Below are positions 1-6,917 of a stretch of DNA of 48,198 nucleotides, piece by piece. The position numbers were made by a program, and so were the translations under genes. The first letter of the stretch is position 1; each line of letters starts with the position of its first letter. The notes beneath the pieces are model-generated. The model was not told the DNA's origin. It made no database searches and saw only the letters and a list, made by a program, of their open reading frames with translations. Location of the stretch: the NCBI RefSeq assembly GCF_003205205.1, contig NZ_QJRL01000032.1:1-48198 (forward strand). The letters are read 5' to 3'. Source of the DNA: Pseudomonas sp. LB-090624 (GTDB taxonomy: Bacteria; Pseudomonadota; Gammaproteobacteria; Pseudomonadales; Pseudomonadaceae).

Positions 1-63
1 AGCCAGCGCAACGGCCTGAATCTTGAACTCATCGGTGTAATTGCGGCGAGTGGTTGGGTACAT
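1..63 (-). CDS. IS3-family transposase OrfA, N-terminal 21 codons only
   Basis: The start ATG is at 63 and the reading is M-Y-P-T-T-R-R-N-Y-T-D-E-F-K-I-Q-A-V, the typical opening of the helix-turn-helix OrfA protein of IS3/IS911-type elements (Tnp_1 family), where the R-x-Y-T-x-E-F-K segment leads into the DNA-binding domain. A GGAGG ribosome binding site lies about 6 bases upstream (around 70-74). The gene runs off the left edge, so nothing can be said about its integrity or about OrfB. Confidence 0.75.
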   Translation of the reverse strand, partial: MYPTTRRNYTDEFKIQAVALA

Positions 64-127
64 GACAACCTCCAAGATAGCGATGTAAGTATCGCTTCTT
101 GGCGTCCGTTGTCACGGGGCAGGCCCA
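1..127 (-). mobile_element. End of an IS3-family insertion sequence (rest lies left of the window)
   Basis: The minus strand carries the first 21 codons of a transposase OrfA, preceded by about 64 bases of leader. Read inward from position 127 the leader starts TGGGCCTGCCCC, which fits the TG...CA ends and the CTGCCCC-type terminal sequence of many IS3-family elements. The boundary at about 127 also agrees with the point where the TIR-domain gene loses its expected reading. The other terminal repeat and the target duplication are outside the window, so family assignment rests on the protein start and the end sequence. The insertion interrupts the TIR gene at 127-599. Confidence 0.75.
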
Positions 128-599
128 TTCCTACCCGAGACTTCGCCAATCCCTTATCAATTTCAAGTAGTAACGAAGATCCTAGAAGTACATCCTTCTC
201 GCTGAGCCAAACGGAAACACCGAGCGACTCGAGTACATCATGAAGCTCCTTCGCGGATCCTTTTCGGTCGTCCCAAGCGTGACAAAGAAAGATGTTACGT
301 AGATCAGGTGCTGACGCACCCCTCTCTACATTTTCGCGTACCGGTGTGAGGGTTCGTACCTCGGCGGACGTGTAGGCCAAAGAGGATCCGGGTTTCGACC
401 AACGCGGCTTTGCGCTGCTAGATGAGCCGCCGATAGTGCGACTACTCCCGCCATGAGACGGGGACGAATAGGATGGTGTGTAGAACGAGGATGAATACGA
501 TCGCGATCCGTAACCGCTATATCCGCCGCCACATGCGGGACATGCTGCTCTTGCGCTTGCCGAACGATGACCATGTACCGGTGCTGTACATCTAGACAT
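127..599 (-). pseudogene. TIR-domain protein, 5' part, disrupted by the IS3-family element
   Basis: Reading from ATG 599 gives about 157 residues before the IS end. The first ~25 hold C4, C20 and C23 in a C...CPAC pattern that could be a small zinc-binding head. A Ser/Gly/Tyr-rich linker follows (about 26-75), then a TIR start: N-I-F-L-C-H-A-W-D-D, a K-E-L-H-D-V-L-E-S-L-G helix, V-S-V-W-L-S-E-K-D-V and E-I-D-K-G-L-A-K-S-R-V-G. TIR domains are NAD+ hydrolases in many bacterial defence proteins; the E of SEK is at the position I expect for the catalytic glutamate. The last strands (usually V-L-V-T-P) are missing because the IS begins there. The frame stays open into the IS, so a chimeric product is possible but unlikely to be active. 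No other partner gene is seen. Confidence 0.78.
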
Positions 600-687
600 G
601 TCGTAAACCTTCCGTAGGAAGCTGCTCGCCCAGATGATTAAGCAGCGGCTGTACCGAGCCTAGCTTTTTGATAACACCGTAGCCCAT
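592..687 (-). CDS. Possible 31-codon ORF overlapping the TIR gene start
   Basis: ATG at 687 opens a frame reading M-G-Y-G-V-I-K-K-L-G-S-V-Q-P-L-L-N-H-L-G and ending at a TAG that overlaps the TIR start codon by eight bases. A stop lies in frame shortly upstream, so this is either a very small gene translationally coupled to the TIR gene or the tail of a decayed one. There is no clear ribosome binding site. I do not recognise the product. Confidence 0.25.
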   Translation of the reverse strand: MGYGVIKKLGSVQPLLNHLGEQLPTEGLRHV

Positions 688-689
688 TC

Positions 690-1145
690 TTATTAACTTG
701 AAATCACTTTCGCTTCAGATCGTGACTCCAATATGACAGCACAAATGATAGCCAACCGCGCGAATTCCGCTAGCAAGTATAGCGTGAAAGTTCGTTACCA
801 GCTTCCGTTGCTAATACCGCCATGGTTTAGACCTATCTATCAACGTGGGTAGCTCTCCACCCAAGCATCTCTTACGTTCAACGGCCCTGTCATCGATGCC
901 GTTGTTCAATCGACGAACATCACATATGGGTCGCTAGCGGCCGATCGCGACTGACAGCCTTCGACCCAAAGCGGACATTAAACCACTAACATCTCGATTG
1001 AGCGTACTAGTGACGACAATTTGTAGACTACCGACATCATGTTTTCAGTGCTGATCGTCCCCTCAATTTGCAGGACTGGAGACGGCTGTCCTGATAACCA
1101 TCACTCGTGCCATGTCCGGTTGTGTCCAGAGACGTCTGGATCGTC
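690..1145. other. Gene-free stretch in the island
   Basis: Both strands are broken by stops and no ORF with a ribosome binding site is visible. The only recognisable item is one copy of a dispersed intergenic motif at 928-979, listed separately. The composition is more AT-rich than the core genome to the right. Confidence 0.5.
928..979 (-). repeat. Dispersed Pseudomonas intergenic motif, copy 1
   Basis: On the minus strand the segment reads CCGCTTTGGGTCGAAGGCTG, continuing to TCAGTCGCGATCGG. A second copy, CTGCTTTGGGTCGATAGCTG continuing CCATCCGCGA, can be assembled across 6908-7101 once the inserted MITE is removed. Motifs of this kind recur in intergenic, often mobile, parts of Pseudomonas genomes; that is from memory. 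No function is known to me. Confidence 0.45.
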
Positions 1146-1334
1146 TTACTGACAAGCCCATTCCCTGAGTTCCAAGTGAGTCTCATGCATGTCCTCATCG
1201 GGCGCAACCTCCAACTCTAGCCTTTTCTTGAGCCGCCAGATGTAAAGCAGAACACGGCTAAACGAACGTTCAGTCTGGTCGACCAAAAGATTTTCTTTTG
1301 AGTCCAAAAGGGCCCTCCGAGGCCCTTTTTCATC
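1146..1334 (-). pseudogene. Short open frame of protein-like composition, probable gene remnant
   Basis: The minus frame is open for 62 codons with no ATG near its beginning. Its second half reads like a real amphipathic protein (L-Y-I-W-R-L-K-K-R-L-E-L-E-V-A-P-D-E-D-M) and ends in W-A-C-Q. The 5' part crosses the hairpin listed as a terminator at 1306-1330, so this cannot be a simple intact gene. I do not recognise a family, and a chance ORF is possible. Confidence 0.25.
1306..1330 (+). terminator. Rho-independent terminator
   Basis: AAAAGGGCC and GGCCCTTTT flank a six-base loop and run into five T residues on the plus strand; the A-tract makes it usable from both sides. No intact plus-strand gene precedes it, so it is either a relic or serves the minus-strand KAP gene, whose stop lies 140 bases away on the other side. 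Confidence 0.6.
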
Positions 1335-1469
1335 TCATTTGTGAGCGGTGGTTACAATCTTCGTCAGCTTGCCTAAGCGGAGTAGCTTGTGGGGGAAGTG
1401 GCCGGGAATCGGAGAAGGCTATCAAGTGTTGCATGAGTAGTCGTTCCGATTGGATTGGATTGCCCAGGA

Positions 1470-2903
1470 TTACTCGATGCTGTGTGCGAGTTCAACTAGT
1501 GTTGTGTAGTTTTTCATTTTGTCAAATTCATTGTAAAAAGCTATGTTGGTGCGCTCGATGTATCCCAATTCGCTTCCCGAGCTCCTGTTCATGCTTTGTC
1601 GAGCACCTTCTTTGCCCTCTCGGAGTCGAGTCAGGTAATGCAAAAAAATTTCATGAACGGATATGTTCGAAATTAAAAAATAAAGATTTTTACCGTCGTA
1701 TCGGCTTTTAATCTGTTTCATCGCGTTTAGATAGTCACCTCTTATAGCCATTTCATATAGATCCGGTGCTTCATCTTTTAGAAAAACTAAGTAGGCGGCC
1801 CAAAAAAAGTGGAAACCTTGAGATTTGCAATTTGTACGCACCGCACTAATTTGCATAGAGATTTTTTCGAGCTCTCGTAGTTTAGACTTGAAAGTCAAAG
1901 CTAATGCCAAAATCGCTGCTTGATGTTGATTAAGTTTATGTGGGCCCGCGAGAATGGCCTCTCTATCCGGTTTTACGGGTTCAGAATCAAAGTGTGAAAA
2001 ATTTCGCCCGAGCTCGACTGTGTTTTCAAGGCCAACCAATGTTTCATCTGATATGTCAGAAAAGTTAGCTTTTATCCACGCCCCTATATCAGTATTGTCT
2101 AATGTGAATTCAGCATCAAAAAAGCGTTTCAAGTATTTATCCGAGGCAAAACCTGATCCATAAACCGCCCTAATCGAATGGCTAAGCTGTAGCGTATCCG
2201 TTGCAATAATAAATTTGCATCCAGGGACCTCGAATAAATGTTTTATGCGCTCAAGTAATTCAATCGCGAAAGTAGGGCGGCAACGATCCAATTCATCTAT
2301 GAATATATATACTGGTTTTGCGGTGCCGCCTGCAGCACGCTGGAGAGAGGAAAGAACAATTAGTTCGTTGAAGACCTTTTTAAAGTCGTTAACTATTGCA
2401 AGTGTTTCCTTGTTGGTCTCAATCAGCTTTTCGACTGCTTTTTCAGCGGCTTCGGCTAAGGCGTCGCCATCAGCGATTTCCGACAATAAGCCAACATCTA
2501 CCCCAGTGAATTTTTTAATAACACCCTTCGCTAGCGCTGGTGTTGCGGCAATCAAAGTTTTCGAAGCTTTAGTGGTGAATTTCTTGATTAGGTTTTCTGC
2601 GTCTTGTAATGGTCCGATGACGTCGTGCAACTGATCTTTTATTGATGCGACTAAAGATACAAAAGCATCACCTGAAAAATCAGTTTCCCAAGCATTGAAA
2701 TATACGCAAGCTCTTTCAGTATGTTGCTCCGCCACCCAGTTCTTAAGGAAAAATGTTTTTCCTGTCCCCCAAGCTGAGTTTACGTTCAAAACGTTTGTCT
2801 TTGGTGTTTTGTCCAGATATTGAGTGAGGAATTTTGCAACTCCTTTTCTGTTCATTTGATCCAATGCCCATGGCTCACCTTCAATATAAATGCTCAATTC
2901 CAA
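1470..2903 (-). CDS. KAP-family P-loop NTPase
   Basis: A 477-residue protein. Walker A is S-A-W-G-T-G-K-T (about 43-50), in the G/S-x-W-G-x-G-K-S/T form typical of KAP NTPases. Walker B is F-I-D-E-L-D-R (about 201-207). The Y-F-N-A-W-E segment (about 68-73) is another KAP signature. A weakly hydrophobic stretch (about 117-130) lies where many KAP proteins carry membrane helices. KAP ATPases are STAND-type P-loop proteins found in membrane-linked processes and in defence systems such as QatA; no qatBCD partners are present here. The start is TTG at 2903 because GGAGAC sits five bases upstream; the nearby ATG at 2914 is in another frame. The gene is AT-rich compared with the core and appears to be a single-gene unit. 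A defence role is inferred only from neighbours. Confidence 0.85.
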   Translation of the reverse strand: MELSIYIEGEPWALDQMNRKGVAKFLTQYLDKTPKTNVLNVNSAWGTGKTFFLKNWVAEQHTERACVYFNAWETDFSGDAFVSLVASIKDQLHDVIGPLQDAENLIKKFTTKASKTLIAATPALAKGVIKKFTGVDVGLLSEIADGDALAEAAEKAVEKLIETNKETLAIVNDFKKVFNELIVLSSLQRAAGGTAKPVYIFIDELDRCRPTFAIELLERIKHLFEVPGCKFIIATDTLQLSHSIRAVYGSGFASDKYLKRFFDAEFTLDNTDIGAWIKANFSDISDETLVGLENTVELGRNFSHFDSEPVKPDREAILAGPHKLNQHQAAILALALTFKSKLRELEKISMQISAVRTNCKSQGFHFFWAAYLVFLKDEAPDLYEMAIRGDYLNAMKQIKSRYDGKNLYFLISNISVHEIFLHYLTRLREGKEGARQSMNRSSGSELGYIERTNIAFYNEFDKMKNYTTLVELAHSIE

Positions 2904-2939
2904 CTGTCTCCATGGAAAGATTTATGGTTAAAATTATTC

Positions 2940-2957
2940 AAGTCCGAGCATGGACTT
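2940..2957. promoter_or_regulatory. Inverted repeat upstream of the KAP gene
   Basis: AAGTCC-gagcat-GGACTT is a perfect 6-bp inverted repeat 37 bases upstream of the KAP gene start, in an AT-rich promoter-like stretch. It could be an operator or part of the leader; no regulator gene is nearby. Confidence 0.3.
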
Positions 2958-3078
2958 TAGCAGGTTTTTTTGGGAGGTGGAATCGCCGCATAAGTTATTT
3001 TTAATCAGTCGTTAATAATTGCTTGCTCTTATGGTTAATTTTTGAAGAGAACAATTTATCCGGCAATCTAAGGTGCGC

Positions 3079-3315
3079 TCACCCGCACCTGAAAATGGAG
3101 AAGATCTGTGCCGGGGAAGACAAAAAACGTGGTCGGCTTTTAGATGTTTCAATAATTTTTATCTTTCGTGCCTGTGCGTCGAGAGGGCCGAATACTTGAG
3201 CTAACATTTTTGATGTTTTATGCAATTGAATAGCGGTTGAAAAGGAAGCTGACTTTAAAGCAGCATTTTTAAATGCCTGCGCTGGAGATGACTTATGACC
3301 GTTATAAATGTAAAT
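3079..3315 (-). CDS. Possible 78-codon gene with an ATT start
   Basis: A near-perfect ribosome binding site AAGGAGG (3321-3327) is followed after five bases by ATT, opening the frame I-Y-I-Y-N-G-H-K-S-S-P-A-Q-A-F-K-N-A-A-L and continuing to A-Q-A-R-K-I-K-I-I. No ATG, GTG or TTG lies at proper spacing. Either ATT is used as a rare start, or the true start codon has mutated (the preceding codon is ACG). Base composition matches the KAP gene rather than the core. I do not recognise the product. The frame stays open further upstream, but that part overlaps the opposite-strand endolysin remnant. Confidence 0.4.
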   Translation of the reverse strand: MYIYNGHKSSPAQAFKNAALKSASFSTAIQLHKTSKMLAQVFGPLDAQARKIKIIETSKSRPRFLSSPAQIFSIFRCG

Positions 3316-3343
3316 CGTAACCTCCTTACACGAACTCAGTAGG

Positions 3344-3702
3344 GAGGCTCGTGGTGAAAGCTTTGAAGGCCAAATCGCCGTGGCCTCGACCATCCGCAAC
3401 CTCATCAACGAAGGCGAAGCCAATTCAAGGTAGGGCGAGGGCTGTGTCGGAATGTGCCGGAAGTCGGACTAGTTCAGTTACTGGAACAAAAGCGATCCAA
3501 ACTACGCTTTCCCGAGTGGCGTGAGAGTGATCCCTATCCGTGAATTTGCCCAGGCGCAGATCGGCGCTTATCAAGAGATGACAGGCAAGGTGCCCGATCC
3601 CACCGGGAGCGCCACGCGTTAGTACGCGAATACCATGTCGAAGCCACCAGCTGGGCCTTGGGAGCGAAGCAAACGATGACTCTTGGCTGCTGGATGTGCT
3701 GA
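3344..3702 (+). pseudogene. Prophage endolysin remnant, SleB-type cell wall hydrolase, frameshifted
   Basis: The plus strand reads E-A-R-G-E-S-F-E-G-Q-I-A-V-A-S-T-I-R-N, the hallmark motif of the Hydrolase_2/SleB family, in which the second E of E-A-R-G-E is catalytic. A stop follows, and after frame changes further family segments appear: F-S-Y-W-N-K-S-D-P-N-Y (3472 on), R-E-F-A-Q-A-Q, G-K-V-P-D-P-T-G-S-A-T, then Y-A-N-T-M after a TAG, and W-A-L-G-A-K-Q-T in another frame. The N-terminus and the end are gone. Together with the Rz/Rz1 remnant downstream this is the wreck of a phage lysis cassette. The protein cannot be functional. Confidence 0.75.
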
Positions 3703-3876
3703 GTACCGCTGGTGTGGCGAACTCTCAGCGCTTCGGTTTTGGTCGCGTTACTCATGCTCGGCAGTGGGGCTATTGCCTGACGCTGGCAAGCGAGCAGCTT
3801 CGGCCAACAGTTAGCTAATCAAGCACGACTTTGTGCTGATTATCTGAGCTCTATTAGCTAGACAGCCGTTACCCGG
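3703..3876. other. Degraded prophage DNA between lysis remnants
   Basis: No intact frame is seen. A plus-strand fragment reading Q-R-F-G-F-G-R-V-T-H-A-R-Q-W-G-Y ends at a stop near 3815 and may be part of another phage gene. The start of the Rz gene should lie here but is not open. Confidence 0.35.
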
Positions 3877-4158
3877 TTGCGTCACTCAGGACAAACGTCA
3901 AGTGCTTCAGCAGCACCTGTCGGCCAGCGAACATCCCACGCTGAGGAGCTGAGCGATGCTCAAACCGACCGAATTCCGTTGCACAATCGTCTTGCCACTA
4001 CTGATTTGTGGCTGTCAGTTCTACTCGAGGCCACCGATGGCTGTTCGGTGCCTGTCTCCACCGTCGCCGGAGGCGTGGTTCATGGAGGAGTGTGCGCCCG
4101 ACTTGACCCAGCGCTTGCTCAACGCATTATGCGGGTGACCGAGGACCAATCGGATTGA
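3877..4158 (+). pseudogene. Rz-like i-spanin, C-terminal remnant
   Basis: This 93-codon frame ends G-G-V-V-H-G-G-V-C-A-R-L-D-P-A-L-A-Q-R-I, which corresponds to the conserved G-V-D-x-G-A-x-A-x-L-D-P-A-A-x-x-R-I end of Rz proteins in Pseudomonas and enterobacterial prophages. The upstream part lacks the N-terminal membrane anchor and the long coiled coil of an intact Rz (about 150 residues) and looks frameshifted. Rz spans from the inner membrane to the outer-membrane lipoprotein Rz1 and disrupts the outer membrane at phage lysis. The Rz1-like frame is embedded in it in another reading frame, as in lambda. Confidence 0.65.
3956..4138 (+). CDS. Rz1-like outer-membrane spanin lipoprotein
   Basis: A 60-residue frame lies entirely inside the Rz remnant in a different frame, the classical Rz/Rz1 arrangement. 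It starts at ATG 3956, has a short hydrophobic signal (I-V-L-P-L-L-I-C-G-C) with a lipobox-like ending at the second Cys (residue 20), then a short Pro-rich part (S-R-P-P, S-P-P-S-P). The ORF is intact, but the rest of the lysis cassette is broken, so expression is doubtful. Confidence 0.5.
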   Translation: MLKPTEFRCTIVLPLLICGCQFYSRPPMAVRCLSPPSPEAWFMEECAPDLTQRLLNALCG

Positions 4159-4306
4159 CGGCGTGCCAAAATTGTGCCAAAGGCTTAGGGCTTTACGAAA
4201 TGAACGATTCGTCCGTTACTGTGTAAACTTTTTTGTGCCGTCGACGGCTTGATGGGGTAGATTCTTATGGCCCGGGCGCGGAGAATAATTATCAAAAGGA
4301 AAAGAA

Positions 4307-5581
4307 ATGAAAAAGGCGTTTCCAGGGTACTTTGCAGATGATTCAGAAATCTTGAGAGATCTTTGGGGTAAGTGTATTTTTGTTTTGGATGCGAGTGTGC
4401 TCCTAAGTTTTTATCGATATTCAGAGGAGACTCGCACAGAATTGTTTGAGATATTCAAAGGTCTTAACGAGCGCTTGTGGATACCGCATCAAGTGGCAAG
4501 TGAATATCTGGTAAATAGAGTTTTGGTAATCTCCAATCAAGTTAAAATTTACGAGCAGGCAATAAAAAGCACTACGGAATTGAAGCGGTCTTTTTTAAAC
4601 CCTAAGCAACATCCGTTTTTGAAAGAAGAAACTCTGCGAGAATCTACCGCTATTTTTGATAAAGTTGTGGAGGATTTGGAGGCGTATAAAAACGAGTTTT
4701 TATGCAAGGTTGATGAAGATGACGTGAAATCCCAGCTTTCCAATCTATTGGACGGACGTGTGGGCGAGCCGCTATCAAATTCTGATGTGGCGGAAGTACT
4801 GGTTGTTGGGCCAGCTCGATATGCGCAGCGGATACCACCTGGTTACCAGGATGTAGGAAAGATGAGTGCCAACTCAGAAGTTACGACTGATAAGTTAAGG
4901 CCGCTAGCAGACTACATTGTATGGCGGCAGACACTCGCGAAGGCTAAAGCAGATGGTTTGCCTGTAGTGTTTGTTACTGGGGATAGTAAGGAGGATTGGT
5001 GGACCATTTACAGTGGCAGGATACTAGGACCTCATCCTAAACTGATCGAAGAGTTTGTACGGGAGGTTGGTCAAGGTTTTTATATGTATTTGCCGGAGCA
5101 GTTCATGGAAAAAGCAAATGCGTATTTGGATAGAGCGACTTCACAAAGCGCCGTAGATGAAATTGTTGATGCGCGTGAAGAAGGAATTTCGGAAGACGCT
5201 GCATTAATAAGTCAGAGATTGAAGGCTGATGCTTTAATTGCCAAGGTTGCAGATAGTGAGGGTGTACAGGCTCTTCGTACGGAGCTGGAAGTGGTTTTTG
5301 GTAAAATGGACGTGGTTTTGCCGCATATGGATCAATTGGATAATTACTTGAAGGCGATTACCGCTAATCGCAAGGCAAGTTTTAATAGTTATAATGATTC
5401 GTTGAGGTTCGTCGACCCCGAGGGAGTGGCAGTCTCGACTGCCCAATTACATGTATTGAGTAACTTGGATAAAGAGATAGAGGATGTTGGTGCTAATCTG
5501 GAGAAATTTCGTAGAACTTATCAGGGTTATAAAGAGCGCGTGAGTGAGCTGCAAAAGGCAATCGCTAGATACGATTTATAA
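4307..5581 (+). CDS. PIN-like domain protein (DUF4935/PIN_8 type)
   Basis: A 424-residue protein. The N-terminus reads C-I-F-V-L-D-A-S-V-L-L-S-F-Y-R-Y, the first strand of a PIN-like nuclease fold, with D28 as the first acidic ligand. E40/E41 and E45 follow in the next helix. V-V-F-V-T-G-D-S-K-E-D-W-W (about 220-232) supplies D226 and D230, the usual last strand and acidic cluster. The I-P-H-Q-V-A-S-E-Y segment (about 65-73) also fits the family. Residues after about 280 are helical and probably coiled coil, with no membrane segment. PIN domains are Mg2+-dependent ribonucleases, so RNA cleavage is the likely activity; target unknown. The start has an AAAGGAAAAG site just upstream. The gene is AT-rich, stands alone and has no small antitoxin partner. 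A defence role is inference. Confidence 0.75.
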   Translation: MKKAFPGYFADDSEILRDLWGKCIFVLDASVLLSFYRYSEETRTELFEIFKGLNERLWIPHQVASEYLVNRVLVISNQVKIYEQAIKSTTELKRSFLNPKQHPFLKEETLRESTAIFDKVVEDLEAYKNEFLCKVDEDDVKSQLSNLLDGRVGEPLSNSDVAEVLVVGPARYAQRIPPGYQDVGKMSANSEVTTDKLRPLADYIVWRQTLAKAKADGLPVVFVTGDSKEDWWTIYSGRILGPHPKLIEEFVREVGQGFYMYLPEQFMEKANAYLDRATSQSAVDEIVDAREEGISEDAALISQRLKADALIAKVADSEGVQALRTELEVVFGKMDVVLPHMDQLDNYLKAITANRKASFNSYNDSLRFVDPEGVAVSTAQLHVLSNLDKEIEDVGANLEKFRRTYQGYKERVSELQKAIARYDL

Positions 5582-6103
5582 TGCTATTTAATAAACATGG
5601 CTTTTGACGTGTGGCGTGATTGATTCATATTAACCATCAGTACTGCACAGAATATTCAGCGGAAAAGCTCAGTAGAAAGGTGGTGAGGCACCAATCGATG
5701 TCTTTTGGACTAGGGCAAATTCGAGGCCGCTGTGCGTGTTCGTGAGCTTCGTGCTTACGAGTGCTTTAGCAGTTTAAATGGCCTCGCCTGGTGATGCACC
5801 TCTGCCGTACCTTTACCCCGATCTAACGAATTGACGCAGTATGGCCTTTGATTTATGTCCGACTAGATCAGCGAACTCCGCCATCGTGACCGGTGGAAAT
5901 TGGCCATCGGTAATACCCAAAGCTCTATAAATTCAGAGGTGATTCTGGCATTCTCTCTGGCGTGTGAAGGTGCAGACACTATCCTGGGCCAGCAAACTCC
6001 TGCTTCCTGTGGGGCTGTCAGGTTGCGACCGCAGTTCTACCGATTGCTAATACTGCCCGGTTGTCGATCAAGCTGTAACGGTGCGAGAAGTCATGGAGAC
6101 AAT
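5582..6103. other. Gene-poor stretch between the PIN-like gene and the orphan ORF
   Basis: No complete gene is seen. One minus-strand remnant lies at 5813-5932. The rest contains no clear promoter, repeat or terminator. The plus-strand frame from 5900 is open into the next gene but lacks a ribosome binding site until 6104. Confidence 0.45.
5813..5932 (-). pseudogene. C-terminal fragment of an unknown, possibly DNA-binding protein
   Basis: The minus strand reads L-G-I-T-D-G-Q-F-P-P-V-T-M-A-E-F-A-D-L-V and continues G-H-K-S-K-A-I-L-R-Q-F before a stop. The pattern V-T-x-x-E-F-A-x-L-V-G-H resembles the entry into a small helix-turn-helix (excisionase or AlpA-like) motif. A stop lies directly upstream, so at most 39 codons remain. 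It is probably phage or island debris. Confidence 0.35.
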
Positions 6104-6850
6104 ATGAACAACGAACCTGAAAAAATTAAACTCGAGCAGGCGGTTTTGGAAAGAGCTCACTCACTGCTTCTAAGGCTGTATGGAGCCTACTCAGTTGATG
6201 AGAGCCAAAAGGATCGGCCAGATGCTGCAATCAATGTTGCACGCCCCCACAAGCGATTTGGTCGTGATCGAAAGCCAATAAAAGTTGGAATAGAAATCAC
6301 TACGGTAGATCCGAAAGAATATCTCGCTTATTTTAATGATAAGAGGTTTGGCCAAGACCTGGTGAATGCTCAGTTCGAAGCTTCTCTGAAAGATGGTGTT
6401 GATCCAGAAAGAATAAATAAATACATGAAAGTACCGATTCTCGATACTTTTATTTATGATGGCATAAAGGGTAAGGCTGAAGCGCACGAGGCATACAAGT
6501 TTAGTGGGTCTTATGGTGAGATCATACTGCTTTGTTATACGGATATTTTGAATTCAGATAGTGCATTCATTAAAAGAGGGCTTCTGGAGTGGTCGAATTA
6601 TCACGCGAGCCAAAGTAATTATCCGTTCGATAAAGTTCTGTTTTTGGCGAAGGGTAGCGATTCTGCAATTAAGGTCTATGATCGAAGAACTCCAATGCGC
6701 TTGCAGCCGCCCCCTTATGATTTTTCTGATCCGTGGACTATGCCATCTGACATGCCGATGTTTTTGATGGACAGAACTTACAATCTCAATGAGCTTTACT
6801 CCAGGCCGCCACTTATCCCGCCCAAAGAGAAGAAAAAGAAAAAAGCTTGA
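6104..6850 (+). CDS. Unknown protein of the island, possible nuclease fold
   Basis: A 248-residue protein. ATG 6104 is chosen because GGAG lies six bases upstream; the frame is open for 68 more codons upstream but without a start signal. No family is recognised. A segment D-A-A-I-N-V (about residue 36) followed by K-P-I-K-V-G-I-E-I-T-T (about 56-66) has a strand with a buried E, reminiscent of PD-(D/E)xK nuclease cores, but a proper E-x-K is not present. Further on are I-L-L-C-Y-T-D-I and D-K-V-L-F-L-A-K-G strands. The C-terminus is Pro-rich and ends in a run of lysines (E-K-K-K-K-K-A), perhaps nucleic-acid binding. There is no signal peptide or membrane helix. The gene is AT-rich like the PIN-like and KAP genes. 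Confidence 0.6.
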   Translation: MNNEPEKIKLEQAVLERAHSLLLRLYGAYSVDESQKDRPDAAINVARPHKRFGRDRKPIKVGIEITTVDPKEYLAYFNDKRFGQDLVNAQFEASLKDGVDPERINKYMKVPILDTFIYDGIKGKAEAHEAYKFSGSYGEIILLCYTDILNSDSAFIKRGLLEWSNYHASQSNYPFDKVLFLAKGSDSAIKVYDRRTPMRLQPPPYDFSDPWTMPSDMPMFLMDRTYNLNELYSRPPLIPPKEKKKKKA

Positions 6851-6917
6851 GGCACAAGTTTGACAGAATGCTAGCCATAAACCTCTGGCTCCCGTATGTT
6901 TGATAGTGACTGCTTTG

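Noticed and set aside
326..574. 82-codon minus-strand frame
   Set aside because: It is a shadow: the adjacent frame on the same strand carries the TIR-domain protein with recognisable motifs.
1298..1711. 137-codon plus-strand frame
   Set aside because: It overlaps the 3' end of the KAP gene on the other strand, is Cys/Ser-rich without motif and has no ribosome binding site.
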